Shown here piece after piece: positions 24,388 to 36,343 of a DNA stretch of 64,000 nucleotides; within the stretch, counting starts at the first letter, position 1, and every line of letters begins with the position of its first letter. The DNA is from Megachile rotundata (lineage: Eukaryota; Arthropoda; Insecta; Hymenoptera; Megachilidae): contig NC_134983.1 of the NCBI RefSeq assembly GCF_050947335.1, forward strand, positions 2,232,001 to 2,296,000. The letters are read 5' to 3'. The notes beneath the pieces were generated by a model, which made no database searches, had not been told where the DNA came from, and saw only the letters and a program-made list of their open reading frames with translations. Made by a program: the position numbers and the translations under genes.

Positions 24388-24750
24388 TATTTGCTACATT
24401 CAAAAATTTATTGCAATTTTATACAACAGGCTTATTATAATAACTGTTATTTCTATTGATAATTTTATGTACTTATAACATATTTATGAACAATTATCAA
24501 TTAGACGCGACTATTGCAAAATAATTTGTAATTGCGACTTATTTAAGATATATAAATATACACTGCTCAAAAGAAATATGGCATAGAAAAATTTGAGGCA
24601 AAAATTGGCCAAATTTGACTGATGATAACTCCGTGAAAAATCATCGCAAAGTTATGCTCTTTTTTTTAAATTAAAGCTTGAGATCTCTACTTTAAGACCC
24701 TATAGTTTGATTTTAGATTTGATGCATCCCTACCACAATAACACCATAAA

Positions 24751-25766
24751 TGTTCCGTGGAGTTGCAAATATATACTTAGAACAAGAAATACAGTCCATT
24801 CATTATTTCAAATAATTTCTGTAATTGTTGTCTTATTCATTGTACCATCTCTGAATCTCTGTCCCGTGTCTTCACCAAACCTCCTGTGGTGCTTTCCGCG
24901 AAGTCAGAGATGAGATCTATCAAGGGGTCCTCTCATTAAGCATACTTCAAGGATGTGGGTTTCCAATGTATCGAGCTTGAACCATATACATACATACCAG
25001 TTACCACGTGCACCACAGCAGCAGGATTTATGGCGGACATACAATGAAAGTGTTTACGGTTGTTCAAAACTAACCTGTCATATCTTTTCAAAGGTGAAAC
25101 AACCACTTTGATTGGTTACCTTTGATGACATTCGGGGTTCCCTCCAGTCTGTTGGGTGCTGTCTAACCCAATAGCAGTAACGGAACCTAGAATAAATTCC
25201 TTACAGCACGCAACGGAGTCAAGTGATGTCTTCCTACCTCGTTGGTTGGACTGGGTCCTGACTCTTGTGCGGTCGTGGAGCTATGATCTCGAACACCTGC
25301 CGACTATAAGCTATCAAACTCAGGCGCGGCGGAGCGGCATTAGGCCAACTAAGCTCAAATTGACAATAAACTTTGATGACATTCATGCTAGACCAACTTC
25401 CGGAAGCTCAATCGCTAATCAAATTGGACAGGGCAGAGAGATGAATCGGTTTACAAGAAACCGATAAGAGAACAAGTTCAATTCAGACAATTGTACATAT
25501 TACTTCAATCTATAACGAACAGACACATTCAGAGTTTAAAGTTTTTCGAGTTGACGATCACTTATAGTTGATTAGCTTTCGTTACGGAGCAGCGTTATCT
25601 TACAATCAGATTCCAACAACATCTTTCTTTATCAAGTAATATTTCATTAAAAAAAAGGCATTGATAACATATTGAAACATCCTTATTACTGTAAAAGGAG
25701 TAAGAAAACGCGAAAAATGCGGAAGTTAATCCAAAAGATTAACGATCAAATTTGCGTTATTTTACA
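24751..25766 (+). repeat. 5' LTR of BEL element
   Basis: TG...CA ends. Compared with the 3' LTR it lacks about 40 bp near 24843 and carries an extra 237-bp segment at 25134-25370. Remaining sequence is very similar, with scattered substitutions. Confidence 0.9.
25134..25370 (+). mobile_element. 237-bp insertion in the 5' LTR only (possible SINE or truncated retroposon)
   Basis: Flanked by the 14-bp direct repeat CTTTGATGACATTC (25120-25133 and 25371-25384). The 3' LTR has the site once and uninterrupted (TTTTAATGACATTC near 44945). Ends CAATAAA and is GC-richer than the LTR. Long duplication and A-rich tail point to target-primed retroposition; a deletion between direct repeats in the 3' LTR is the alternative. 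Confidence 0.65.
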
Positions 25767-25767
25767 T

Positions 25768-25785
25768 TGGTCCATCGAGCCGGAT
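25768..25785 (+). promoter_or_regulatory. Primer-binding site, tRNA-Tyr-like
   Basis: TGGTCCATCGAGCCGGAT starts one base after the LTR. Its complement matches the 3' end of insect tRNA-Tyr as I recall it with one mismatch. This would prime minus-strand DNA synthesis. Confidence 0.7.
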
Positions 25786-27416
25786 CGTGAAATGAAGCAC
25801 AAACCCAAACTTCAGTGTATAACTGACAATTCAGACAGCTCGAAATCTGCAACCAACTTCAAGATTGAGTCTTCATTGACATCATAAAAATCAAGGAAAA
25901 GGACCCGTCCATTGGAAGTGTTTATATCAATATTTAACCATTCAATTTCGAAATTTGGAGCTTCCTACGACTTGGTCGATTACTAAAAAAGACAATATCC
26001 ATTATAAGGCAGAATCAATCCTTTTTAGTATTATTTTCAATTACCATCACAATGCCAAACACGTCCACAAATTCCAATGTCTCAGTCTGCAACCGGCGAT
26101 TTGACTATTAGTACCTTACGATGCAAACGCGGCCACATCATTGGACAAATTTTATCTTTGGCAACTTTTTTAGAATATTTCGAGGAAACAAATTCAAATG
26201 ATACATATTTATTACAAATGCACATCAATGGATTAAACGAAGTTTAGAAAAAATTCGACGACTTACAATTTAGTATTGAGGAACTGAATGAATCTGAAAG
26301 GGCGAGACGATTTGAAATTCAAAATAATTATTAAGCGGTGGTGGCTGGGGCCAACCAGCTACTACATAACACGTATTAACCCTTCTCCTGCGTCGACGGT
26401 ACCTGCCCCAATGGCCATTAAATTGCCCAAAATGTGGCTACCTACTTTCGACGGGTCAATCGAAGAATGGTCTTCTTTCTATGATATTTTTTTAGCAATG
26501 ATTGGCCGTAACGAAGACCTGACCCCGGTCCAAAAACTGCAATATCTGCAGTCAACTTTGATCGGTAAGGCCGCCGCTTGTATACAATCACTAAGTACGA
26601 TTGCTAAGTACGAATCACTAATTATAACGATGCCATAGAAATATTACAAGAAAAATTCGATTGCCCACGTCGAATAATTCTACATCATTGCGATGCACTG
26701 CGTAATATTCCAAAATTATCGAAAGACACACCAGAGGCCTTGAATAATTTGATAGATCTTATTACCCAACATCTTCGGGCACTGAAAAATTTAGGTGAGA
26801 ACGTGGCATCATGGAACAGTATCCTGTTGTCCATAATACTATCGAAATTAATTAATGACACAATTTGGCATTGGGAATTGACCCTTAAAGACAAAAGGAA
26901 AATACCGGAATACACAGAGCTTCTTCAATTTTTGGAAAGACGAGCAAGCTGCACGCTTTCGTCATGCTCAAAATCCAACACATCAACAGGACGAAACGAA
27001 ACAAAGGATCATGATATTACTAAATTAAGTAATAAGCGATCATCACGAGGTCATGCATTTCTATTATCAAAATCTCAGCGAAATCACCCGTATAAAAATG
27101 TATCAACCAATAAATCTCAAACAGCAGGTTCAATCCAACGCTGCCCTATCTGCAAGCAAGGTCATGTGATCTGGACGTGTGAACAATTTAATAGCTTATC
27201 AGTTCAAGATACGAGAATGGCTGCGGAAAGAGCATCGTTATGCTTTAATAGTTTGAGGGAAGTGCATACTGTGAAATCTTGCAGGAAGGGAAATTGTCAA
27301 ATTTGCCATAAACGTCACAATACACCATTGCATTTATCAACAAATTCTACAAATTCACCGTCTCAGTGTTCAGCAGATTCGCATCATACCACGAATCACA
27401 AGAAACCAACAAATTG
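25786..27416 (+). pseudogene. BEL gag (capsid/nucleocapsid), degenerate
   Basis: Structural polyprotein of the retrotransposon particle. Recognisable pieces: MWLPTFDGSIEEWSSFYDIF at about 26430 (Pao-type gag core), a helical segment 26740-26940, and zinc-knuckle motifs CPICKQGHVIWTCEQF and CQICHKRHNTPLHL near the end. Frames change around 26290 and 26640 and several stops are present, so it is broken. Identified from the characteristic BEL/Pao C-terminal Cys/His pattern. Confidence 0.82.
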
Positions 27417-28842
27417 ACTATCATTGGATACTCTAAGGGAAACCAAATTTCATCGAACATTTACCATTAATACTGTCACTCATGACCTGTTAATAACTGC
27501 ACAGGTGTACGTGTCAGATAAATATCATCGGCCGGTCCTTTGTCGAACGCTCATTGACACTTGTGCTTCCACAAATTTTATGAGCGAGCATCTCGCCAGA
27601 AAATTGGGCATACCGTTAAGTAAATGCTCCATTCCCATTGGAGTTCTCAATACATTATCGACAATAGCAAAACACACAATTACTACCACTTTGTCTTCAA
27701 CAATTAAGAATTACAAACGCACATTAACATTTTTAACAATCTCAAACATTGCTTCAACCATTCCAGATCAGCTCATCGATAGGACACTATTGAATATACC
27801 TAATAATATAAAATTGGCGGATCCATCATTCTCAACACCCTCTCCAGTTGATTTATTACTGGGCGCTGGAGTGGCTCTATTCTTATTATGCATAGGTCAA
27901 ATAAAATTATCGCCTCCTGACGGACCGGATTTATATCCACAAAAAACACAATCAGGCTGGATAATCGGGGGAAGTGCTCCAGTTCCATGATTGTCTCAAG
28001 AAATTACCTGCCACATGACTACGCCAATACAACTTGACCTGACTCGGTTCTGGGAATTAGAAGAAGGACCACAGATCCGACAATTCTCTAAAGCGGAACA
28101 AGACTGTGAAAAATATTTTAAATAACTATTACACGGAATTTGGATGGCAGATATGTACATCGTAGCACTCTCATTTAATAATAAATTGCCACAGCTAGGA
28201 GAGTCAAAATCGAGAGCACTAAAACGACTGATGTCACTAGAAACGAAATTTCGATGTGATGAACAACTATCACGAGACTACCAATCAGTCTTACAAGAAT
28301 ATCTGGATCTAGGGCACATGTCAGAAATATCAACCTACGGCGAAAACGATTATGGATATTTCCTCCCACGTCACGGAGTTACGAAAGTCACCAGCGATAC
28401 CACAAAATTGAGAGTAGTATTTGATGGTTCCACTGCAACTAAAACAGGTATATCTCTTAACGACACATTACATGTCGGCCCAAAAATATAAGACGACCTG
28501 CTACACGTTTTAATTCGATTCCGAAGCCATCGATATGTTTTAACTGGGGATATTGAGAAGATGTATAGGCAATTTCTAGTACGATTTGAAGATAGGAAAT
28601 ATCAATAAATTCTATGGCGAAACTCAAATAACGAATTGAAGGTTTTTGAGCTAAATACAGTCACTTTCGGATTGTCCGCAGCCCCGTATTTAGCCATCCG
28701 TTGTCTAGTCCAATTAGTTCAAGATGAAGGACATCGATTTCCTCAAACCGCACATATCGTAACCCGGGATTTTTATGTAGACGATCTTTTGACTGGAACA
28801 GCAACGATCGACGAGGCGTTGATGCTGTGAGACCAGCTAATA

Positions 28843-29759
28843 CATGGTATGTCCTGAAAGTAATGTCAGTAAATCGATTAAAAATCATTTATTGAACTGC
28901 TTGTTACAAATGATTAAAAATCTTCAAAATAGGCTCCTTCTGCGTCAATACATCGGCTCCTGCGAATCTTCCAACTCTCGAATGCATTGCTGTAGGCCTC
29001 CTCCGGAATTTCCTTCAATGCCGCCGTACAAGCTCTTTTGATTCCGTCTACTGTCCCGAAAATCTTGCCTTTCATGGGTGTTTTGACTCGTGGAAACAAA
29101 AAAAAGTCGGGGGGAGCTATGACCGGCCTGTACGGGGGCTGGGGAATCGTTGGCACCCCTGTTTTAACCAAGTAGTCGAAGACGATAAAGGCGGTATGGG
29201 CCGGAGCGTGGTGCAACGTCCAGTTGTCTGCCGATATGGTTCGTGACGATGCCATACACTTGAGTTTTTGGAATATTTAGCATATCACCCATTAAGCGAA
29301 CACTTAATCGTCGGTCTGAATTCAACAATTCCCTCACTCGTGTCACATTGTCGGCTGTGGTGGTTATGGATGGCCGTCCTGCACGGTCCTCGTTTCGACC
29401 TCTTCCCGGCCTTTCAAAAAGGCCTTGTGCCACCAAAACACTTGCCGATCTGACAGGACATCTTCTTTATAAGCTGACTTGATCATAGCAACCGTTTCCG
29501 TCGCGGTCTTTCCAAGTTTCACGCAAAACTTGATCGCGATTCTTTGTTCTAACGAGCGCTGCATTTTGACTTGTACAGTGACACAAAACAATTCTCACGG
29601 ATAGGCTCGTCCTCACTCTCCGGATGCTCGGAGCACCTTCAGCAGCGGAGAGCTATTTAGCTGACTTCCCGTACTACCAATTTTAACCGAAAAAATCGCG
29701 GTCCGACGTGAAGTCGCGTCACAATAAAGTTACTGACATTACTTTCAGGACATACCATG
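28843..29759 (-). mobile_element. Internally deleted mariner transposon inside BEL pol
   Basis: Thirty-base perfect terminal inverted repeats beginning CATGGTATGTCCTGAAAG, flanked by TA (28841-28842 and 29760-29761). Removing it rejoins the BEL reading region. Length 917 bp against about 1.3 kb for complete mariners. Confidence 0.93.
28914..29564 (-). pseudogene. Mariner transposase remnant
   Basis: DDE/D transposase of the mariner family. The N-terminal helix-turn-helix part (QRIAIKFCVKLGKTATET) is followed after a frameshift by LSVRLMGDMLNIPKTQVYGI, then a junction near 29235 into DNWTLHHAPAHTAFIVFDYL and PPDFFLFPRVKTPMKGK. The segment with the first catalytic Asp is missing, so the gene is dead. 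Frameshifts near 29370 and at the deletion junction. Confidence 0.88.
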
Positions 29760-32240
29760 TACAACTCTTGAAAAGGGCAGGCTTAAATATCCGACAATGG
29801 GCATCCAACCATAATTCATTACTAACAGATCTTCCAGAACAGGCGATAAACAAATAGCTACATTTGGGCGAATCCTCAACCATTAAAACGTTGGGAATAT
29901 TTTGGGACTCACCTGATGATGCAATTAGATATTCCATTGCAAACTGTTCTTCAACTAACCTCGTCACTTATACTTCAGAAAATATGGACTTTAAAAATAG
30001 ATTGGGACGAATCCTTGCCTGTGGACATACATACTGAATGGACCCGATATTATAAACAATTACCATTATTAAATAACATATCACTCAGCCGACAATCATT
30101 AATTGATGAGCCCAGCTTGATTGAACTGCACGGCTTCAGTGATGCCAGTGAACGTACATACGGGACTTGTATTTATATCCGCTCCATCAACATACATGGT
30201 CACTGTCAAGTACAATTGCTTATGGCTAAATCGAAGGTTGCTCCTCTGAAAAGCCAATCTATACCACGACTGGAATTGTACGGAACATTACGTTTATCAT
30301 CCTTAGTTACTACAGCTCAGAAGGCCTTGAATGTCACCATCAAACGAACAATCTTCTGGACTGATTCGGTGATAGTGCTCCATTGGCTACAAACATCACC
30401 ATATTTGTTGAAAACATTTGTAGCAAACAGAGTAACCGAAATCCAAAACAGAACCAAAATTGAAGATTGGCGGCATGTCCCAACTGCAGACAATCCTGCA
30501 GATCTAATTTCCAGAGGCCAACTACCTGGAGAATTCTTACATCCATCGATATGGCATCACGGACCGAAATGGTTGTGCATGCATGAAAATTTTTGGCCAA
30601 CTATACCAAGCACACCTCCGAGTACTGTTCTTGAACAAAGAAAGGTAACCTGCTTAACAACAATTCTTCCTGACAATATCATTGACCAATTCTTTTCCTG
30701 GGAAAAATTAATACGGGTGATTGCCTGGTGTCTCCGGTGGAAGCCAACTAATCATACTAAGGGAGCATTGACGGCTCCAGAAATAAGACAAGCTCATGAC
30801 GTTATCATCAGGCTTATACAAAAGATTTATTTTGCAGAGGAAATTAAAATATTATCTGAAGGTAATCATCACCAATTAAAAGATACACTAAGGAGGCTGA
30901 ATTCGTTCCTAGATTGCGAAGGAATTCTGCGTGTCGGGGGTCGTTTAAAACATTCAATAATGCCATTTAGTCAGAAACACCCCATCATTTTACCAAAAAT
31001 TCGAACTACAACTTTGATAATTGAGTATGAACATCGTACACAATTTCACGCGGGTATCCAGGCTACCCTTTACGCGGTTAGATAGCACTATTGGCCTATT
31101 GATGGTCGACAACAAATGTGGAAGGCAATAAAATCTTGCTTACGGTGTTGTCGGGCCCAACCACCACCGATCAACTATTTAATGAGAAACCTACCTGCCG
31201 CCAAAATAACCGAATCTCGACCATTCACGCATGTGGGAGTGGATTATAGTGAACCATTTTTCATAAAAGAACGGAAAGTACGGAACCGTGGTCGAGTAAA
31301 CGTATACGTCGCAGTTTTCGTTTGCATGGACATAAAAGCAGTGCACCTGGAGTTAGTCAGTGGCATGACCACCGATGTCTTTATTTAGAAGGTTTATTGC
31401 AAGACGAGGGCTTTGCTCGCACCTGTATTCGGACAATGGGACAAATTTCGTAGGAGTCTACAATGAATTACGCAAACTTCAATCTTTGCTGACATCAAAA
31501 TCACCGAAATCAAGTAACCACATTTCTCGCAGAAAAATCAATAGAATGGAGTTTCATTCCTCCATTAACCCCACATTTTGGTGGTCTGTGGCCGTCAAAC
31601 CTTTCAAGTGCCATTTGAAACGTGTTGCCGGATAAAAAATATTCACGTTTGAAAATTTCAACACACTTATAACTGAAATTGAAGCCATACTAAATTCCCG
31701 GCCACTAACTCCCATATCATCTGATCCTAACGATCTTCTCGCCCTCACACCAGGCCACTTCTTGATTGGCGATTCACTAACAAGTTTGCGTGAGCGAAAT
31801 GTTTCAGAAATACCCACAAACCGTCTTACGAGTTGGCAGCAGATTCAGAAGGTGAAGCAGCATTTCTGGATTAGGTGGCATCGAGAATACCTGAATGAGC
31901 TGACTACATGTAGCAAATAGACCAAAGGCGATCACCCAATCAAGGAGGCTATAATCGTCTTACTTCGTGAAGACAACGTTCCATCTTTGCATTGGCCCTT
32001 AGTTAAAGTCATTAAGGTTTTCCCAGGATCAGACGGGATCATCTGGGCTATCACCGTCAAAACAGCCAAGGGTACACTGGATCGGAGCGTCAAACGGCTC
32101 GTTCGACTGCCCAATCAACCAGATCCGATAGTTTAAAAAGCATTATTCGTTCATTTATAAAGTCACTGTGCATATACATGCAAGTATATACATATATACC
32201 AACACACTTTGCTTAATTTGTTGATCGGTGCCCTCTCAAC

Positions 32241-32250
32241 GGGGGGAGGA
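32241..32250 (+). promoter_or_regulatory. BEL polypurine tract
   Basis: GGGGGGAGGA directly abuts the TGTTCC start of the 3' LTR, the expected plus-strand priming site. Confidence 0.75.
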
Positions 32251-32947
32251 TGTTCCGTGGAGTTGCAAATATATAGTCAAAACAAGAAATACAGTCCATT
32301 CATTTTTTCAAATAGTCTCTGTAATTGTCGTCTTACTTATTGTATATAGAAATTGATTCTCGGAATTCTGAACTGGCTTGCACCATCTCTGAATCTCTGT
32401 CCCGTATCTTCACCAAACCTCCTGTGGTGCTTTCCGCGAAGTCAGAGATGAGACCTATCAAGGGATCCTCTCATTAAGCATACTTCAAGGACGTGAGTTC
32501 CCAATGTATCGGGCTTCAACCATATACATACCAGTTACACACGTGCATCACAGCAGCAGGATTTATGGCGGGCATACAATGGAAGTGTCTACGGTTGTTC
32601 AAAGCTAGGACAAAAAAGATGGCGGCGTATGAGTAGGAAGTGGTTCTATCGAGTGAGAGATATTGTTGGTTTTTTTTTTAGTTGTATTTGCTTTAGTTAG
32701 TTAAGTTGGAGGTGTAGAAAAGAAGGGAGGGAGGTGGGATTTGACCAAAAATAAGTGCGGAAGGTAAAGCAAGTTTTAAAGTGGTATAGGTAGGATAGAA
32801 TATTTCCCCCGTATGCCTACAGGGTGCGCGTGGGACTGGTTTTGAAGTTTTGGCGATTAATAAACTTTTATAAAGAAGGAAGAAAGTGCGTGTAATAAGT
32901 TGAGTAAGAGGTCAGGTGAAGTATTTGGAAAGATGTGCAATTGAAAT

Positions 32948-34592
32948 ATGGAAAAAATAAACCAAAGGGAAATGAGTGTTACAAGTGGTATGGAGGTTAT
33001 GGACAGGGGAAAGTGTACAATAGACAAAGAAATGGAAAAGGATGTGGGCAAAGGAAAGTCCCTTATGGGGAAAGTAGAGAATTGGGATGTGGAGTTCTTG
33101 AAAGAAGATGAAGAGGAAGTATTGAAGTCGCTGGAAGTAAACGAGGTGTTAAGCAAGGAAAGTAGTAAAGGGAAAGGAGTTATTAATGAAGATAATGAAG
33201 TAAAGGAGACAATGGGGTATGGAGAAGAAACGTGGAAGGTAGTGTGGAATGGAGTAGATAGAAAGAGAGGTAGAGAACTAGAGTAAGAAGAGGAAGAGTT
33301 GATGAAGAAAGAGAAAAAGGAAGATGAAGAAGAAACAGAGGAGAGTGAAAGTTTTGAAAGTACAGAGGAAGTAGAGGAAGCAGGAATGATGCCGGTGTCT
33401 ACGCAGAAATGCGAGGCATTAGAGGGGAAAGGGAAAAAAAAAGAAGAAGAAATGGAGGTGGAGGAGGGAAATGAAGGAGTAAAGGAAGTAGTTACTGAGA
33501 ACAAAGTAAGGGTTAGGGATATAAGGCAGTTGAACAATAAAGAAAAATATAAATATATTGCAGAGGTTTAAGGAAAGAACAGGGGGGTCAAAAAATGGGC
33601 AGGAACGAAAGGAAGGAGAGGAAAGAGGAGGTAGAAATGGAGAAAGATTTTGTCATAGGTACGGTGAAAGTGATAATAACACTGAGTTTGTAGTGGGGTT
33701 GTTTTTGAAGAGTAGGCATGTTGCCAAATTTAAGAAAGCAAACCTCATGAAAATATATAGATTCGTGCAGGGAACTGGTTTAAGAATAGAGTCAATCAAG
33801 ATGGTTGGCTTTTGTAAAGCGGAAGTGACATTTCGGACGAGGGACGATGCGAATAAAATGTTACAGGACTATGAAAGAAATGAGTGTATCGTGGAGGTAT
33901 TTTTACCAATGAGGAAGAGGTTCAGAAAGGGTGTGATTAGAGACTGGGTGGGGACGATGGAAGAATTGCAAGAGGAGACAACGCCAGGTCAGGGGGAATA
34001 TGTGTTGGAGAGATTGGGAAGGAGGTCTAGGGAGGAAAGGAGAGATGGAAAAGGAGTAGTTGGGGAGGCACTTCCGATAATATTTAGAGGAGATACATTG
34101 CCAGTATTTTTGCTAATTGGACAAGGCCATGTGGGGGTAAGGATATGGCCATATGCTGAACGACTAAAGCAATGTTATAGATGCTGGCGTTTTGAACATA
34201 TCATGAAGTTTTGCAAGGGGAGGAGGAGCTTATGTGGCAAAGATTTTCATGGTAAATGTGAAGAGGAGGCCAAATGTGTTAATTGTAAGGAAAACCATGC
34301 AGCCGATGAGGACAGAAAGTGTTGGATGTTCCAAAAAGTGTATGCTATAAGGAAGGTTATGGTATATAGAAATGTTGAATTTGAAACTGCAAAAGAGGTG
34401 ATTGAAAGGACTGCAGGTATAGAAAGTGTAAGAGGGAAGAAGGATGAGAGGAATGCAGATGAGGGAAGTAGAGAATTCCCTGGGCTGCAGCAGAAAAAGA
34501 TTGTGGATGCCTGGGAAAAGAGAGAAGTCCTGATAGGAGGAGAAATGGAGAGGATTAGAAAAGGAATCGGATTAGATAGTAAAAAGGTGCTA
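32948..34592 (+). pseudogene. LINE ORF1 (gag-like nucleic-acid chaperone)
   Basis: N-terminal half is extremely rich in Glu and Lys (32948-33570) and interrupted by a stop near 33283 and a frameshift near 33568. The C-terminal frame from 33558 carries an RRM-like region and zinc knuckles CYRCWRFEHIMKFC, CGKDFHGKC and CVNCKENHAADEDRKC. Probably binds the LINE RNA. The natural C-terminus is cut off by MITE D at 34593, which supplies the present stop. Confidence 0.8.
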
Positions 34593-35044
34593 CAGTATTC
34601 TCTCCAGTAAATGCTAAAAAGATCTCTACCGTAAATGTTAAAATTGTATCCCCACTACTGGGGGGATCCCCCTCGAAATCAGTCAAGAATAAAACACGAT
34701 CGGTCGCCGAAACGACGAGGATCGAATATCGGTGAGACACATACTAATGCAAGCAAAGGAAAAGATTGTAACTTTCTTATTTCTTACTATTTTTTCATGA
34801 AACTTTTACTGTTGTATTTGTCTAGATTTCCTGATTAAAATTACACTAAACATTATATAATTACGTTAACAATTGCGTGTGTAACGGGTGATTAAAGTTC
34901 TTAACATAAAAGAGGACGGCGAATGAAAAAGAAAGAGAAGCAGAAGGTTGACGCGTTCGGCAAACATGAAAGACTCGTGCGTCTTCTGTCTTTTAAATTC
35001 AAAAATCAAAGTTCTTTATTTTTGGGGTTTCATCAATTAAGCTT
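34593..35044 (+). mobile_element. Element D, copy D3 (one end only) in the LINE
   Basis: Begins CAGTATTCTCTCCAGTAAATG after TA and matches the left half of D2 up to GGGTTTCATCAAT. The other terminus is gone; LINE ORF2 resumes at about 35045 (WNARSVRNK). Separates ORF1 from ORF2. Confidence 0.75.
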
Positions 35045-36096
35045 TGGAACGCGAGAAGCGTGAGAAATAAAGTAGAGGAAGTTAGAAGGTTAGGTGAGGA
35101 TTTTGATGTGATAATAGTTGTGGAAAGTTGGTTAATCCCGGAAGATAATTTTAAAATCCAAGGATGACAATCGTTTCGTAAGGATTGTTCGTTGGATAGG
35201 AGAGGGGGAGCAATTGCGGTGCTAGCTAGGGAAGATTTAAAGGTTAGGTTTAACAAAGATAGGGGAATGACAGACAGCATAATGGAATGTATGTCTTTAG
35301 GTGTGGATACAGTCGCTGGAGAAATAGAGATGGTGGTAGTGCATAGAAGGCCGGGAGGAAGGATAGATAAGGAAATATGGAGAAAGTTATTTGGAAACGT
35401 GACTAGCCATGATAGAATTATGTTCTTAAGAGACTTTAACGCCATGAGTAAAACATGGAATTGTGAGTGTAATGATGTGGCAGGCGAAATGTTAGAGGAA
35501 GTGTTGGAGGAAATGAATTTAGCAGTAATTAATTTTGACACCTTGTCCAGGATTGGCAGGGTAAATCAAAGGTCTTCAAATATTGACCTGGTTATAGCAC
35601 CGGGAGATATTGGAATGAAAATGGTGGTATCTGAATCAGGGGAAACTATGGGGTCTGACCACCAGGTTCTGTCATTGAGAATAGGGGAAGTGCCTGATCG
35701 GGTTCCAGAGACAAGGGGTACCAGGAAATTTGAAATGGAAAAATTGGATCAAGCTAAATTTCTGAAATGGTTGCTAGAGAAGGAAGTGTGGGAACTAATG
35801 TTGCGAGAAGTGGCATTGGGGTAGAACAGAAATGTATACAAATAACCAGTATGCTGCAGAAAGGGATAGTAGAGTGTATGGTAGATGGGAGGAAGGGGAA
35901 AAAGAACAGAATGGAGAAATATGGGGCTCAAAGGGAAATTATGTACAAAAGGGGTAAAAGAAATGTGTGGTGGAATGAGGAGTGCGAAAGATTAAAGGGA
36001 GAAAGGAAGAATGCTGTGAACAATTTGTTAAAGAAGCCATGTTTAGAAAATTGAAATAGAATGTTAGAGGCAAGGAAGGAAATGGATAGGGTAATT

Positions 36097-36343
36097 TGTA
36101 AGAGCGAGCGTGAAGAGTGCGAGTAGGACATTGTATTTTCCGTCGATGGAATATTCCATCGACGGTTAAAACAAATGAAAATCGGGCAACGACGGCCCGC
36201 ACGGCGTCGTCCGACGAGGGCTCATTCAGGCATTGTCTATTGCGTCGAGCACTTTATGTTCTTCCCGAATAAATTTCTGATTTTTCCTGCCAAAACAGTA
36301 TTTTATTTAATTTCGGTTGTACCTGAATCCTGAGGATATTACA
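36097..36343 (+). repeat. Solo LTR, 247 bp, inside LINE ORF2
   Basis: TGTAAG...ATTACA with 4-bp duplication AATT on both sides (36093-36096, 36344-36347). Taking it out joins GTAATT to AAAGAAAAG in frame (DRVIKEKKRESWDKF). It contains a 26-bp perfect palindrome at 36140-36165 and AATAAA near 36269. Confidence 0.85.

Larger units (their letters stand above)
27424..32135 (+). pseudogene. BEL pol (protease, RT, RNase H, integrase), degenerate
   Basis: Protease segment at 27530-27620 with LIDTCAST where the active-site D-(S/T)-G is expected (Gly replaced by Cys). RT region 28144-28836 with LRVVFDGSTA, GDIEKMYRQF and catalytic FYVDDLLTG. RNase H/connection in the long frame 29916-31085 (HGFSDASERTYGTCIYIRS, FWTDSVIVLHWL). 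Integrase from 31086 with HxC zinc residues, Asp in GVDYSEP and YSDNGTNFVG, and a C-terminal part near 31740-32130 (HFLIGDSLTSLRER). At least five in-frame stops plus the mariner at 28843-29759. All stops left as read; no reconstruction attempted. Confidence 0.9.

Noticed and set aside
32857..33537. 226-codon Ser/Phe-rich minus-strand frame
   Set aside because: Complement of the Glu/Lys-rich LINE ORF1 leader; composition artefact.
36132..36343. Insertion boundary starting at TGTATTTTCC
   Set aside because: No duplication there; starting at TGTAAGAGCG (36097) gives AATT on both sides and restores the frame.
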